Origin: Rhynchopus euleeides
Lineage: Eukaryota; Euglenozoa; Diplonemea; Diplonemida; Diplonemidae
Reading direction: 5' to 3'
NCBI GenBank assembly: GCA_963210315.1
Contig: OY723273.1
Span: 1,612,001-1,676,000 of the forward strand
DNA length: 64,000 nucleotides
Positions 40,628 through 51,269 of this stretch are shown piece after piece. Below the pieces are notes generated by a model that did not search any database, was not told where the DNA came from, and saw nothing but the letters and a program-made list of their open reading frames with translations. The position numbers and the translations under genes were made by a program. The first letter of the stretch is position 1. Each line of letters starts with the position of its first letter.

Positions 40628-43231
40628 ATGGAGTTCTGCGTGGTCTTCGGGAAGCAAAGTGTAATGTGCGAATTCTCTGGGGAGCCGAAACTCGAAGCAT
40701 TCCGGCCTGTGGTGGCCAAGGCGTTTCGCGAGATGTACCCAGGATCAACCTGCACCTTCGACATGAGACTCATACCCGAGGGCATGGTCCTGTCGGACGA
40801 CGACAGCATCGCCGCCCTGTCTGCGGGGTGCACCATCGAGGTAGCACCGAATGAAGTTGATATGGCAAAAATGCTACTGCGGCAGAAGAGTATCGACCCC
40901 GAGTCCGGGTACTCCCTCGAACGTGCTGTGACCAGCCAGGATATCGAGACTGTGCGCCTCATCCTGACTGCGCGAAGCCGTACTGATTTCTACTCATCTC
41001 GCCGTGCATTCTTCCAAGCCCTGCATGCCGACAGCGCGCCACTGTGCGATGCTCTGCTGTCAGATCACAGGATGGCAGATGACGTCAGACGCGCAATGAA
41101 ATCCTACTCAAGAAGCGATGAATCTGGATACAAGACCATCCAGCGCTCCCCCGACATCCTCCAGGGGATGATCAACCGCCACATCACTGAATTCAGCGAC
41201 ACATTCTACCTCCAGGCGGCTACTGATGGGTGCGAGTGGGTTTTCTCCGCCCTGCTTCCTGTTGCCGCCGATCTCTCTGTCCTGCCCAGTGCCGTGAAGG
41301 CGGCCGTGAAAGCCGATTCCGTGTCCACATTGCGTGTGTTTGGGCCGTCCGTGCCGCAGTCCGACTTGTCGGACGCACTGGAGTTCGTTCTCTACGACTA
41401 TCCTAGCAAGGCTCACTTCTGCCGTGTCCTCATGGAGCTGGGGGCAGAAGTGCCTTGCGACGTGCTGCTGGGAGAAACAGAGTGCCACGAATTCTTCGAC
41501 GTGCTGATCGAACACGGTGCGAAAATTGAGCAGGGGTGCGACGAAAATTCGACTCCACTGCTGGAGACCAGGTTGCCTGACAAGCAACAGGCCCTCATCA
41601 ACTTGGGTGCGAACGTCAACGCATGCAATGCTCTCGGGCTGACCACCTTGATGCTCACCCCTTCCCATTCGGATGTGGTGCAGCTAGCAATAACACGCGG
41701 CGCCGAGGTCAATGCATTCGACCACAATGGGGAGACGTGCCTGATGTATGCGTGCTCAGAGGGGGCGTGTTCCTCTGTTGATATGCTACTGTCACACGGT
41801 GCGGAGCTGGAGGCGACTGACAACACTGGCGCCACCGCGCTGTGGTACGGCGTCCGCTCCCCTCCGTCACACCGAGTGATTCCGCTGCTGATAGAAAGGG
41901 GGTCCAATGTGAACGTGCACGACAAGGAGGGGAAGTGGTTCGTGCAATACATGCATTGGGGCAGTAGGTCATGTTGGGATAAGGCAACGTTCGCCATATT
42001 CAAGGAGGTGGTTGCCTTGCCGCAGCTTGATGTGAACGTGGCCGATGACACTGGCCGCACATTGTTGATGACGGCTGTGCGTGTGGATAAAAGCGTCGCA
42101 TACATTCTCGAGCGCAAGGATATTGACGTGGGTGCAAAGGACAATGAGGGCATGACATGCCTCCTGCACGCAGCATCTGCTAAGCGCCTCCCGACCTGCG
42201 AGGAGGTGCTTGCGTATTTGGAGGCCAACAAGCGCATGCCAGATGTGAATGTGCAGGACAACAACGGGTGGACGTGCATGATGCATGCTGTATCTGCTGC
42301 CAACTGCGACAGTACATCCAAAAAACCATGCGTGCGTGCACAGCTGGTTGAACGGCTCGTGGCATGCGGCGCCGACCACTCCATCCCCAACACCAAGGGC
42401 TTGACAGCTCTGCATATCGCGGTGCAAGCCAAGTGTGAGACTGCGCTGTCTGCACTTCTCGCCGCGGGTGCGTGCCCCAACACACAGCACGGAGAGGTGT
42501 CGCTGCTGCACCTGGCGGTGTCCGTGAAGTACGCCCCATCGTTTGAGACCCTCCTGGCGGCTGCAGAGATCAACCTCAACAGCCGCGACACCCAAGGGCG
42601 AACGGCACTGATGCGGTGTGCACGGTCATGCGGGGTCGGATGGTGCGAGGCACTGCTGCGTCGCAAAGACAAAGGTGTGGACATGAGTGCGCAGGACGAA
42701 AATGGGTGGACTTGCATCGCGCACGCAGCAGCATCCGGGAACCCGAAGGTCGTGTTGCTGCTGCTGCGCCACGGGGGTGTCGGTGTGGACGACGGTGCCG
42801 TGCCCCCGCTGTTGGCTGCAGTGCTTGCGGCAAGCGAGCCTGCGTGCTGCGCGCTGCTGGAGTTCGGCGCAACTGTGGCGAAGCCTGCTGCTGATGGGAG
42901 GACGTGTGTCGGTGTCGCCGAGGGGCTGAGGTGCCGCGGTGCTAAGGCGGTGCGCGACCTCCTCAGACGCGAGACGGCAACCCCCGAGGCGGGCACACCG
43001 CCAGAGGGCGCGGGGGGAGACGAGCCGTCGCCAGGGGGCAGCACCGGGAAGCGGAAGCGGGATGACGAGGACCAGCCGCCCACTAAATCAGAATCCCTCC
43101 AGTGTCCGAGATGCGGGGCGTCTAAACTGGCCTCAGGCGAGCCATTCCCCTCTGTCGACTCTGTGATCCGCCATGCCAGTGCCAGTCACCGCATTTCACG
43201 GAGGGATTTCATCAGACGGTACTGCCAGTGA
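40628..43231 (+). CDS. Large ankyrin-repeat protein with ubiquitin-like N-terminus and C2H2-like tail
   Basis: 867 residues from ATG 40,628, intact and intronless. Residues 1-75 form a putative ubiquitin-like domain; its end (SDDDSIAALSAGCTIEV) aligns with EDADIYGLSDGDALEVV of the 5,091 gene, and both are followed by a similar x-M/I-A-K-x-L helix. Residues 85-300 are a helical, degenerate repeat region. Ankyrin repeats with clear G-x-T-x-L and L-L-x-x-G-A signatures run from about 300 to 770. The linker (about 775-820) is Pro/Gly/Lys-rich, including KRKRDDED, a possible nuclear localisation signal. The end has CPRCG...H-x4-H (residues about 828-856), a single C2H2-like zinc finger. A nuclear binding protein is a reasonable inference; partners are unknown. 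The start lies about 280 bp after repeat F. Confidence 0.9.
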   Translation: MEFCVVFGKQSVMCEFSGEPKLEAFRPVVAKAFREMYPGSTCTFDMRLIPEGMVLSDDDSIAALSAGCTIEVAPNEVDMAKMLLRQKSIDPESGYSLERAVTSQDIETVRLILTARSRTDFYSSRRAFFQALHADSAPLCDALLSDHRMADDVRRAMKSYSRSDESGYKTIQRSPDILQGMINRHITEFSDTFYLQAATDGCEWVFSALLPVAADLSVLPSAVKAAVKADSVSTLRVFGPSVPQSDLSDALEFVLYDYPSKAHFCRVLMELGAEVPCDVLLGETECHEFFDVLIEHGAKIEQGCDENSTPLLETRLPDKQQALINLGANVNACNALGLTTLMLTPSHSDVVQLAITRGAEVNAFDHNGETCLMYACSEGACSSVDMLLSHGAELEATDNTGATALWYGVRSPPSHRVIPLLIERGSNVNVHDKEGKWFVQYMHWGSRSCWDKATFAIFKEVVALPQLDVNVADDTGRTLLMTAVRVDKSVAYILERKDIDVGAKDNEGMTCLLHAASAKRLPTCEEVLAYLEANKRMPDVNVQDNNGWTCMMHAVSAANCDSTSKKPCVRAQLVERLVACGADHSIPNTKGLTALHIAVQAKCETALSALLAAGACPNTQHGEVSLLHLAVSVKYAPSFETLLAAAEINLNSRDTQGRTALMRCARSCGVGWCEALLRRKDKGVDMSAQDENGWTCIAHAAASGNPKVVLLLLRHGGVGVDDGAVPPLLAAVLAASEPACCALLEFGATVAKPAADGRTCVGVAEGLRCRGAKAVRDLLRRETATPEAGTPPEGAGGDEPSPGGSTGKRKRDDEDQPPTKSESLQCPRCGASKLASGEPFPSVDSVIRHASASHRISRRDFIRRYCQ

Positions 43232-45315
43232 GCTGGTGGCTGCTTCATCAGATAGTACCGCTAATCAGTTGGCTGTCCCTGTTGGGGCAGGAGTGCGGCG
43301 TGAAGGGATCGCTCAATGACTTCATGCAGTGAATTACGCGTCTTTCCGACCTGCCTGCCACACTGTCTGCCACACTGGGCTGCAACCTTCGTGGGGGAGG
43401 TTTTTTTCCCGGTGTGTATCACGCACCCAACAACGTTTGTTTTATATTTTGGCACATTGCATGGTGAGAGTGTAGGTGTGAGCTTCCCTGATTCTTTCTG
43501 TGTGGCTTGATATATCACGTGCCCACATGCGCTCCACACCAACACCAAGGCGGCAGGCTGTGAGATCGTGGAAGTGGCGCATCGCATCGGGAAGGGATCA
43601 TGGCCTGGCCGTTTTTTTTTCACACCCATCGTGTGCATGAGCGGGAAAGCGACCCCCCGCCCCCGCGCGGTTGAAGCTGTGAAGTGAAAGGGCGCTGACC
43701 CGCTTGAGGGGAACCGGTGCCTGTGTGCGTTCCTCCTGCAGCTGCATTGTGGGGGCCACAACGCCTTGGGCACCTTTTATACCTTTTTCAGCCGGTGTTT
43801 GTGAGGCGCATGTCGCTTCTTATTTTATTCTTTTCACTTTTCTGATCGGAGCTCGTTTATCTTTCTTTTGAGTGTGCGGCACTTGTCGGGTCTGCTGCCC
43901 ACGGAAAGGCAGTGGTACTCACTGCCCCTTGTGCCGCCCGAAGGGCATTATGTAAGATTGGGCTCTCTTTTTGGCCTGGAGGGTATTTTTTTGGATCCAG
44001 GCCAGGGAATGTTGCTCCTTTTCCGTCACAAATATTGCCGGGGTTCTTTTGTTTTTGTTTGTGCAACCGGTCATTACGCTTCCCCACCCATCCGTCTCCT
44101 GTGCTCCACAGCCACCCACACGGCAGGGTGTAAGTAGGGTGCGAACAGCCAGGTTTTTGGTTTTGTTGTTGCGGGGAATGGGTGGGGGTTTCAAGCTATG
44201 TCCGTGTGTTGTCAAACCGTGTCACCTTTTATCCATTTCCGAGTGAAAGATTTGTCCGCCGGGGGTTTCTCGATAGGTCGTTGTCGACAGCTCACGGCAA
44301 TTGAGCGATTCTGATTGTTTTTGTTTGGATCCGCAAACCCGCAAACACTGCTGAGCATACAGTTCTGTTGAAAGACTGTGATGTGGTTCTGCTGCCTGAC
44401 TTTACTACCCTCCCCCGCACACCCTCACCTCCACAATAGGCGAGGGTGTGTGGAGATGTGAGTGGGTGAGTCCGGCACACGGTGACCTCGTCAGGGTTTT
44501 GACCGGATGGTTGACCAGGCAAAAATAGACCAGGGGGCTGCAACCCATTTAGCCCTGTACCCCTGGCCATGACCAGGTCACTGAACAGGGACAGGCCCGG
44601 TCACAACCACTAGATTAGGCCACCGTGCAGCAGATCTTTTTGTTTGGGGAGGGGGGGGGGTGGGGTGTTTTGTTTGTCTTGGTGCAGTGACTGCAGCTCC
44701 GCGCCCTCCAACCCCCCTCCCCCTCACACCCAGCTCTCCTTCTCCGCAGGCTTTGCCGCCCGTTGCTGTTTACCGGATGTCGCCACGCCCCCCCACGCCA
44801 CTCCGCCACGCATTGGTCTTCTTCTGCAAATGTGAACTCCAACACACTGGCAGAACTCACCAGACTCACCATGCAAGGCTGGCACAACACGACATTGCAT
44901 TGCACGCTTCCACCCCATCTGACACACGCTCCCTAACGCTTCTATAACCCAACACCAACCGCAACCGGCCCAACCACCACCACCCAACCACAGGGCGAGC
45001 AAAAGCTAAGGCAAACAAAGGGGAATCGCGCGACGCCGTGTGCGGTGAGGGACAGTTCCCAGCCGCATCGACGTTGGCCTCGCCTTCCTTCTACTGCTCC
45101 CCACTACACCACACCACACCACCACCACACGCCCCCCCCCCCCCCCCACCCCTCTCCCCTCCTGCCCACCCCCACCACACACACACCAGCGACGAAGCAC
45201 ATCGACGAGGCACCTGCATTCTGACTGAGCGGGTGAGATACCTTTCTCACCGTTCCCTGCATCCCTCCCGCTCCCTCTTCACATCCATCACCCGCCGCCA
45301 CCTTTGGATGGGGTG
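43232..45315. other. Intergenic between ankyrin and GBP-like genes
   Basis: A family H motif (GTTCTTTTGTTTTTGTTTGT) is at about 44,044. Poly-C at 45,130-45,148 and a pyrimidine-rich stretch (45,240-45,300) lead into the next gene. No gene is supported. Confidence 0.5.
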
Positions 45316-48300
45316 ATGCCATGCCCTTCTGCACTAGCCATCCTGTGGGCGGCCCTGGTACTGCACCTCATCCCACAGCCTGTGTCACCCTCGGATGTGG
45401 CGGGGCAGCCTTCCCCAGAATTTACGGAGGGGGCACAGGATCCGCCACGCGGGTTCTTTGGCACCCCTGCTGCCATGCCAGATGCATTGCTCCGCCTTAG
45501 GGTGCCATCAGGGGAGGCGGGGGATGATGGGTTCCTCAGGCCTGCGCCTTCTTTCTCCCCGGTGTGCAGCGGCGCGAAATCTGGCTCAACGGCATTAGCA
45601 TCAACACCACCGCCCAACAGCCAACCGGGCCTTCGTCTCTCCAGCTGCCCTGCCGAAGCCTCACCGGCTCTCGCCACCCGGGATGGGGTCCGGAGCCCCC
45701 CTTCGCCGGCAGTGGGGTACGACATGCGCAACCATCAGGGGGCCGAGGCAGACCGGGGGTGGGTTCCTGTGGCACGTCAGGAGCGAGGAGGGCCTGGCGG
45801 TGGCAGTTTTTTCTACTCGAGGTTCCCCCTGGCCCTGCGGGGGGCGTCTGGAGGGGTGGTGGGGCTGAGCCCTGCCGCGGAGGCACGGCTGTCCCGCATC
45901 GAGGGTGGTGTCGCCGCCATCGCGGCGGGGGGGGAGCAGCGGAGCGGCACCTCCTCGCTGCTGAACGCGCTCCTCAGGTCCGGCTCCGGCGACGCCGATT
46001 CTCTGATGGACACATTCGCCGTCCGACCCGACAGCGATACATCCGATCCATCCCCCACCGAGGTGCACGCGGTGCTCATCCCTGCAGAGGACGTAGCACC
46101 CTGGGTCGCCTCCGCCACACCTGATGGGGTTACCGCTATCCTCCTCGTTGATCTGCCTTTCACCCCAAATTCTGGGGATTTCACGGAGCAGTCCATCGCG
46201 CTGGCTATGGTCGCCCCTCTGTGCAAGGTGGTTCTTCTGACGTTTTGGGCGGACAGCGCGCCTCAGGATGTGTTCCAAAGCTTTGCAATCGCGGCGTTCC
46301 ATGCGAAGCAGCTCGTCGGGAAGGCGGCGCAGGAAGCCCTCCTGAGGCACAGCGCTGCCGCAGGGCGCGATGTAGCTGTCTTCTCCCAACCCTGGCCAAA
46401 CCTCATCCTCCTCTCCCAGGGCTCCGCCCCAACAGACGACTGGTCTGACGGAGGAGACGCCTCCTTCGGCTTCCACAGCGCAACCCCGCCCTCCATCCTT
46501 CGTGGCGCCGAATCGGCCCGGCTGGGCGAACTCTTCTCAGAGGTGTATGCCGTAACCCTCCCTGCACCCTCCCTCGACGACGTGGTGCTGAGCGACCTGT
46601 CTCTCGCGTCCCTCAGCGAGCTGCATGCGAAGTACCGCAGCGGGGTGGCTGCCCTCCTCCAAGACATCGCCGCGATGGCGGCGGGGGAATGCGGAGGAGG
46701 TGGCCGGGGTGGCTGGGACAGCGGCGGGCGCAGCCCGCCCTGCAGGGGGGCTGCGACGCGAGCCGTGCAGACCGCGCGCCGGCGCCGCCACGGCGGTCGG
46801 GGTGGGGGGAGCCTCGGGATTCTCCCGGCGTCGGGAGTCGCGGGTTCTGATGGGGGTGGCGGTGTGGCGGCAGGGAATGTTGCGTACGGCGGGTGGCCCA
46901 GCGGTGCTGCTGCCGCATCCGCGCTGCGGCTCGTCGCGGAGGTGGCGGGCGGGGTGGGGAGGTTCCCGCCCCTCCCGACGCGGCTGCACTCCTGGGTGCT
47001 GCGCATGGCGCAGCCGTTTGGCGAGCAGCTGGAGCAGTGGGGCAGGGAGGGGGTGGTGCGGTGCGTCGCGCAGCCCTCCGCCTGCGCCTCCACACCCACA
47101 CCCCCACCCGAGGGTGGGGAGGAGCCGGTCCCCACCAGGGAGGAGGTGCACCGCGCCGCAGCCAGGCTCGCGGACTCCGCATCCACCCTGTTTGCATCGA
47201 TGGTTGCCTCGCAGCCCACGGTTGCGCAGATGCCGCCGGCGACAGAATCGTCGTCACCGCCGCTATCGCCCTCCCCTGCAGCAGGTGCAGGTGGCGATGG
47301 GGGTGAAAAGGGCGAAGAAGGCGAAGAAGGCGAAGCGGAAAAAAGGGGGGCGGGGGAGGAAGGCGAAGTCACCACACCCCCAGCCGGAGGAGGCGCCGGC
47401 TGGCGCGCCCTGCGGCGGCACATCTGGGGTGCGGCTGGTGGTGGCGATGGTGGCCTCTCGCCGGCGCTGTCCCTCCGGTGGCGCCGGCTGCGCCTGGGCA
47501 TCGCGGCAGCGGCGGGGGAAGCGGAGGTGGCGCGGCGCGCCCGGCTCGCCGACGCCCTCTCCGCGTTTGCAGTGGAGGCGGCGGCGCTGCTGGACTCCGT
47601 GCTGGAGGGGCTGGGGAGGGAAGCCCTGCCGGTCACCCCGGATGCTCGGGTGGCGGAGATGCTGGGCTCCCGCATCGATGAGGCGGGCATCGCTGCGTCC
47701 TTCGCTGCGAGGTTCACCCGCTACGACGAGGAGGGGGTCCACGAGGTGCGGGACGCATCGCAGGCCCTGGAGGCGCGTGTCGCAGCAACCCACCTCGCCG
47801 CAGCGGAGCAGAACACCCAGCTGAAGCTCCGCATGTTCGCGTCTCTGGAGGGGGATGTCGAGGCGAGGTTTATGGCGCTTACAGAGCTGCACAACGCGAC
47901 GCATGTGGAGTCTGCCCAGGCGGGCCTGGATGCCGCAGAGGTGGAGGTGAAGGCTGCGTGGGGCAGGCAGGCCACCCCGCATGAGGGCTGTGCGGAGTAT
48001 GAAGAGGCGCGTGCGGCGGTGTGGGGAGTGGTGTCCCGCCTGGCGGCGGGGAGGGTTCGGGAGAACGACGCCCGCATCGCGGCGGCGTGTGGCGCGGAGA
48101 TGCGGAAGGCTGTGGGGCGGTTCGAGCGTGCGGTGGGGGACATGTTCCGGGAGGATACCGCGCTGCTGCCGCACGACGGGCTGCGCGACAGGGCGGTGCG
48201 GCAGGCGGCGCTGGTTGCGGAGGAGTTCTCCGCGCACGTCTCCCAGCTCTTCTTCGGCCCGGCGGCGGGGCACCGCACGCAGGAGGTGGTGTCAAAGCTC

Positions 48301-48952
48301 CAGTCGCGCATCGTGGATGTGCTGGAGCTGCAGCTGCTGCCCCCGCTGCGCTCCAGGTGGACTGCGCTGTTCGACAGCATCGTGAGCTGTGCGGAGGCGA
48401 CTCCGCTCAACACGACTGAGTTCCGCGCAACCGTGTCACGTTCCCACGTGGCGAAGATGGTGCGCGTGCAGGCTGAGTCGTGCTACCGCAAGATCACCAA
48501 CTCGCAGTCGATCCCCAGGGCGGCGGGGGTTGCCTTGCGGAAGTGGGCTGACGATGCGCCCATCGTATGCATGCCACGCCAAAAGAACTTTCCTCCAGCT
48601 CGTCAAAATGTCGTGGTGTGCCGGCCTCTAATACCGAATCACACGCCACCCTGTGCCACACACCCACACACACCCCCGCCCACAGGTGAGCCGTATCGCA
48701 TGGCTGGATGTCCCTCTCGTGCGGAACGCGTTGTTTGTCGCCCTCCTGGTCACCGTGGTGCTGACGTCTCTCAGGTATGCTGGTGGGGGGGGGGGGGTGG
48801 TGAATATTCCCTCTCTCTTTGAGGCACGAAATGTGCCACTGTGTTGCCCCAAGCCTGTTTTTTTGCGCCATGCACACCCACCCCGCCCCTGCCTCCACAG
48901 CCCGATTCTCATGGAAGACATCAAGGCGTTTTTCCGCCGTGGCAACGAGTGA
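45316..48952 (+). CDS. GBP/dynamin-like protein with signal peptide, C-terminal TM and altered P-loop (3 exons)
   Basis: Exons 45,316-48,564, 48,686-48,774 and 48,901-48,952 join in frame to 1,129 residues. The N-terminus (ALAILWAALVLHLIP) is a signal peptide. Residues about 200-370 resemble a guanylate-binding-protein GTPase: GEQRSGTSSLLNALL at the P-loop, ILLVDLPFT at the D-x-x-G position, then a VLLTFW strand. The P-loop Lys (normally R-x-G-K-S) is Thr here and D-x-x-G is lost, so GTP hydrolysis is doubtful. A Gly/Pro/Ala-rich insertion covers about 450-710; after it comes a long helical region like a GBP/atlastin stalk. Exon 2 encodes a hydrophobic segment (NALFVALLVTVVLTSL), and exon 3 a short tail ending FRRGNE. 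Topology would place the GTPase-like part in the lumen. A Sey1/atlastin relative is the alternative. Confidence 0.75.
48565..48685 (+). other. Intron 1 of GBP-like gene (121 nt)
   Basis: Donor GTATGC after codon ATC, acceptor CCCACAG before GTGAGC; phase 0. Reading through instead gives low-complexity sequence and a stop, whereas splicing joins the stalk to the membrane segment. Confidence 0.75.
48775..48900 (+). other. Intron 2 of GBP-like gene (126 nt)
   Basis: Donor GTATGC again and acceptor CTCCACAG; phase 2. Splicing gives Leu-Ser-Pro-Ile across the junction and a TGA at 48,950-48,952. Confidence 0.75.
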
Positions 48953-49890
48953 CTGTGCCTTGCCAAACCAAAGAAAAAAACGCCCAAACCAATCCAACGG
49001 GACGGGGCAAGCGTTACGCAGGGGCAGCCTCAGCAATGCAGGAAAGGGCACCGACAGCGGCCAGCCCCACTCATCCAGCCCTGCCCCAGGCACCTGTATG
49101 CAGTGCGCGGGCAGAGGCTTTGGACAGCACCGCACAAAGTCTCAAGGCAAGGTGGGTGATGTCTCTCCGTGATGAACCCATTCTGTCTTTCCCCACTCGA
49201 GTGTTGCGCTGACCCCAGTGCATGAGGCTCTGGGCTCGAGGGGTTGTGTGGAGAGCCTCCGGCAGATCATACTTTCTTCGGATTAGCCCGAATGGGCCCA
49301 GCGGGTCATCAAGCCATGCCCTATGCAGCGCACACGTGTGTCGGCAGAGGGGCAGGTTGGTCGGGAGAAAGGCCACTGCTGGAGGGGGGGCACACCTCGG
49401 CGAGGGTGGGGGGGGTGGGGTGGTGAGTGTTGCCTTTGTAGACAGAGAGAATGTGTGTGTGTGGCTTGGGTAGCGAAGCGTTTCTCCAGAATCGCGAATC
49501 GCGAGCCCCTATGCACACCGCCACCCACCCACCCACCCCTTTTCTGGTATCGTATCTAATGTTCTGGCTTTTCTGTGGTCTGACAAAACTTTTCTGTAGG
49601 CTTGCCTGTACGCACTGTTGCTTTCTGTCAGGGGGGAGGGGGGGGCGGGAGGGAGATGGGCGGGGCGACGCTGAGATGAGCAGATCGATCAAGCTGTTCT
49701 AAAATCGCACCGCCCGTTGGCGGGTGTGTCTTCCGCACAACAAAGGAATGGAGAGAGGGGGGGGGGGGTTTATGACTCTCCGTCGTTCGGTATCTCAAAA
49801 GCGTGGCTGGGCATGAAGAGGCAGTGTGTGGAGGCGGTGTGCGCAGTGAGGGGTGGAGGGGAAGAGCCTTTATCAGAGTAACAAACATGA
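48953..49890. other. Intergenic, no supported gene
   Basis: Only short open frames and G-rich runs (49,383-49,420; 49,630-49,650; 49,759-49,769) are visible. Confidence 0.5.
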
Positions 49891-49892
49891 TA

Positions 49893-50703
49893 CCGTAAAC
49901 GGAAATATTGTGGACCGTAATAAAGGTGAACCGTACTATAGGTGGGCCGTAAAAAAGATGGAACAAATGGGATTTTTCCGGAACTTGGAACATTTTTACG
50001 GTCCACCTATTTTACGGTTGGGATAGTGGACTTGGCGAATTTTTTTACGAATTCCTTCGCGACGAAGTCGCGAAGGAACCAAGGAAATCGCACGACTGAA
50101 GCTGCAGGATTAACACCACAGGGACTCAACACAGAGGTGTGCGCTCACTATCGTCCGGGAACTGTTCTCCCACAGTTACTGCAGGGTGTACTACACTAAA
50201 GGAGTACGATTTCCCTGAATTTTCCGGGCACTGATTCACGAATTTACATCTGGAGGGAGCCCGGTGGTCTCAGCTTCTGTCTGCGCGCCCTGCCGTACTG
50301 TGGCTGCTTTTATGGGCTCGTGCAGCAGGTTCTACTTTTACTTCTACCAGAACGCTCCTTGCATGGTGCTACACTTCTCGAGGTGTGGTGGTGGGTGAGT
50401 CTCGAGGTGAGTGGTGGTGATCGTGCCCTTTCCACACGCAGGGAGGACTTGCTTCTCTTGCTGGTGTTGGTTGCGGTGGTGGAGGGAGGGTCCAAAGCTG
50501 GGAGGTCGGGAGGCCTACGTGTGGGTGTCTGCGGCGTGGAGGCCGCAGTCCGCGCCCCGCAACCCACCAGCCCGCGGGCGAAAATTGCATTGTCTTTTCC
50601 ATATTCAGTCCCAATAAATGGTGGACCGTAAAAAAGATGGAACGTTTGGCCTTTTTTTGGGAACTTGGAACATTTTTACGGTCCACCCTTTTTCCGTTTA
50701 CGG
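49893..50703 (-). mobile_element. Internally deleted derivative of the pogo-like transposon
   Basis: Ends CCGTAAACGG / CCGTTTACGG are flanked by TA (49,891-49,892; 50,704-50,705). Bases 49,893 to about 50,371 match the reverse complement of 61,640-62,112, and 50,372-50,703 match the reverse complement of 58,676-59,005. It thus has both ends of the complete element fused at TACACT-TCTCGAGG with the transposase gene removed, and lies in opposite orientation. Single-base differences show it is not a recent artefact. Confidence 0.9.
50046..50215 (+). repeat. Structured repeat family A, copy A6, inside transposon end
   Basis: TTCCTTCGCGAC-GAA-GTCGCGAAGGAA hairpin, then GGAAATCGCACGACTGAAGC, AACTGTTCTCCCACAGTT and GGAGTACGATTTCC, matching scattered A copies. 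Confidence 0.8.
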
Positions 50704-50705
50704 TA

Positions 50706-51186
50706 ATTCATTCGCTCGGTGCGACCCTCCTCCACTCAACAAAAATATTCATGCGTGTGTATGCAGTGGAGATCGCGCTGAGAGCAAGTCATCACGAACA
50801 CATAATCATTCACGTAGGTCGTATCAGAAGAGCAGCGTCTCTGCGAGACTCTGCCCTGCAGAACGTTCCTGTCTTTAACATTTTCAAGCTCCGCGCATGC
50901 ACATGCATTGGCAATCGACAATGGCATCGGCATGTCACGAAGCGCATTCTGTGCAAAAAAGAAAATGCCAAGGTGAGCTACAGCATAGACATGCATACAA
51001 GCCATACATTCTTTATTTTGCACAGTGGCGGCCATACCCCGCCTTTGGGAGACACGACACCCCTGAAAAAAGTCGCAGCAGTTTGAGTGTTGGGTTGGGT
51101 ATTGCGGTTAGGGGTTGGAGAGGGGGATACGTCAATCCCGATGGTGGAGATTGCAGCTCTGTGGGGGAAAGGGGTGTGATGGGGAA
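50706..51186. other. Intergenic, no supported gene
   Basis: Short unsupported frames only. Confidence 0.5.
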
Positions 51187-51269
51187 CTTCGCTCTGTGCC
51201 AAACTCTGCGTCAGTCTGTCTCCTCTTTTGTTGTGAGGTGGCTCACTTTTCTGCACTTCTGAGTGAAGA
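51187..51269 (+). repeat. Structured repeat family B, copy B3
   Basis: ACTTCGCTCTGTGCCAAAC to TTTCTGCACTTCTGAGTGAA. The ends pair as in B1, with one G-U type change. Confidence 0.7.

Noticed and set aside
41413-43083. 556-codon frame antisense to the larger ankyrin gene
   Set aside because: Mirror of a repetitive ankyrin gene; composition is Ser/His/Cys-rich without domains, while the plus strand has clear repeats.
46263-48273. Long antisense and alternative frames over the GBP-like gene
   Set aside because: They are Pro/Arg/Ala-rich shadows of a GC-rich gene. Only the plus frame starting at 45,316 gives a signal peptide, GTPase-like motifs and in-frame splicing.
45316-48952. Naming the gene SEY1/RHD3
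   Set aside because: Only one membrane segment, a signal peptide and a GBP-style R-S-G at the P-loop were seen; the paired membrane helices of Sey1 were not.
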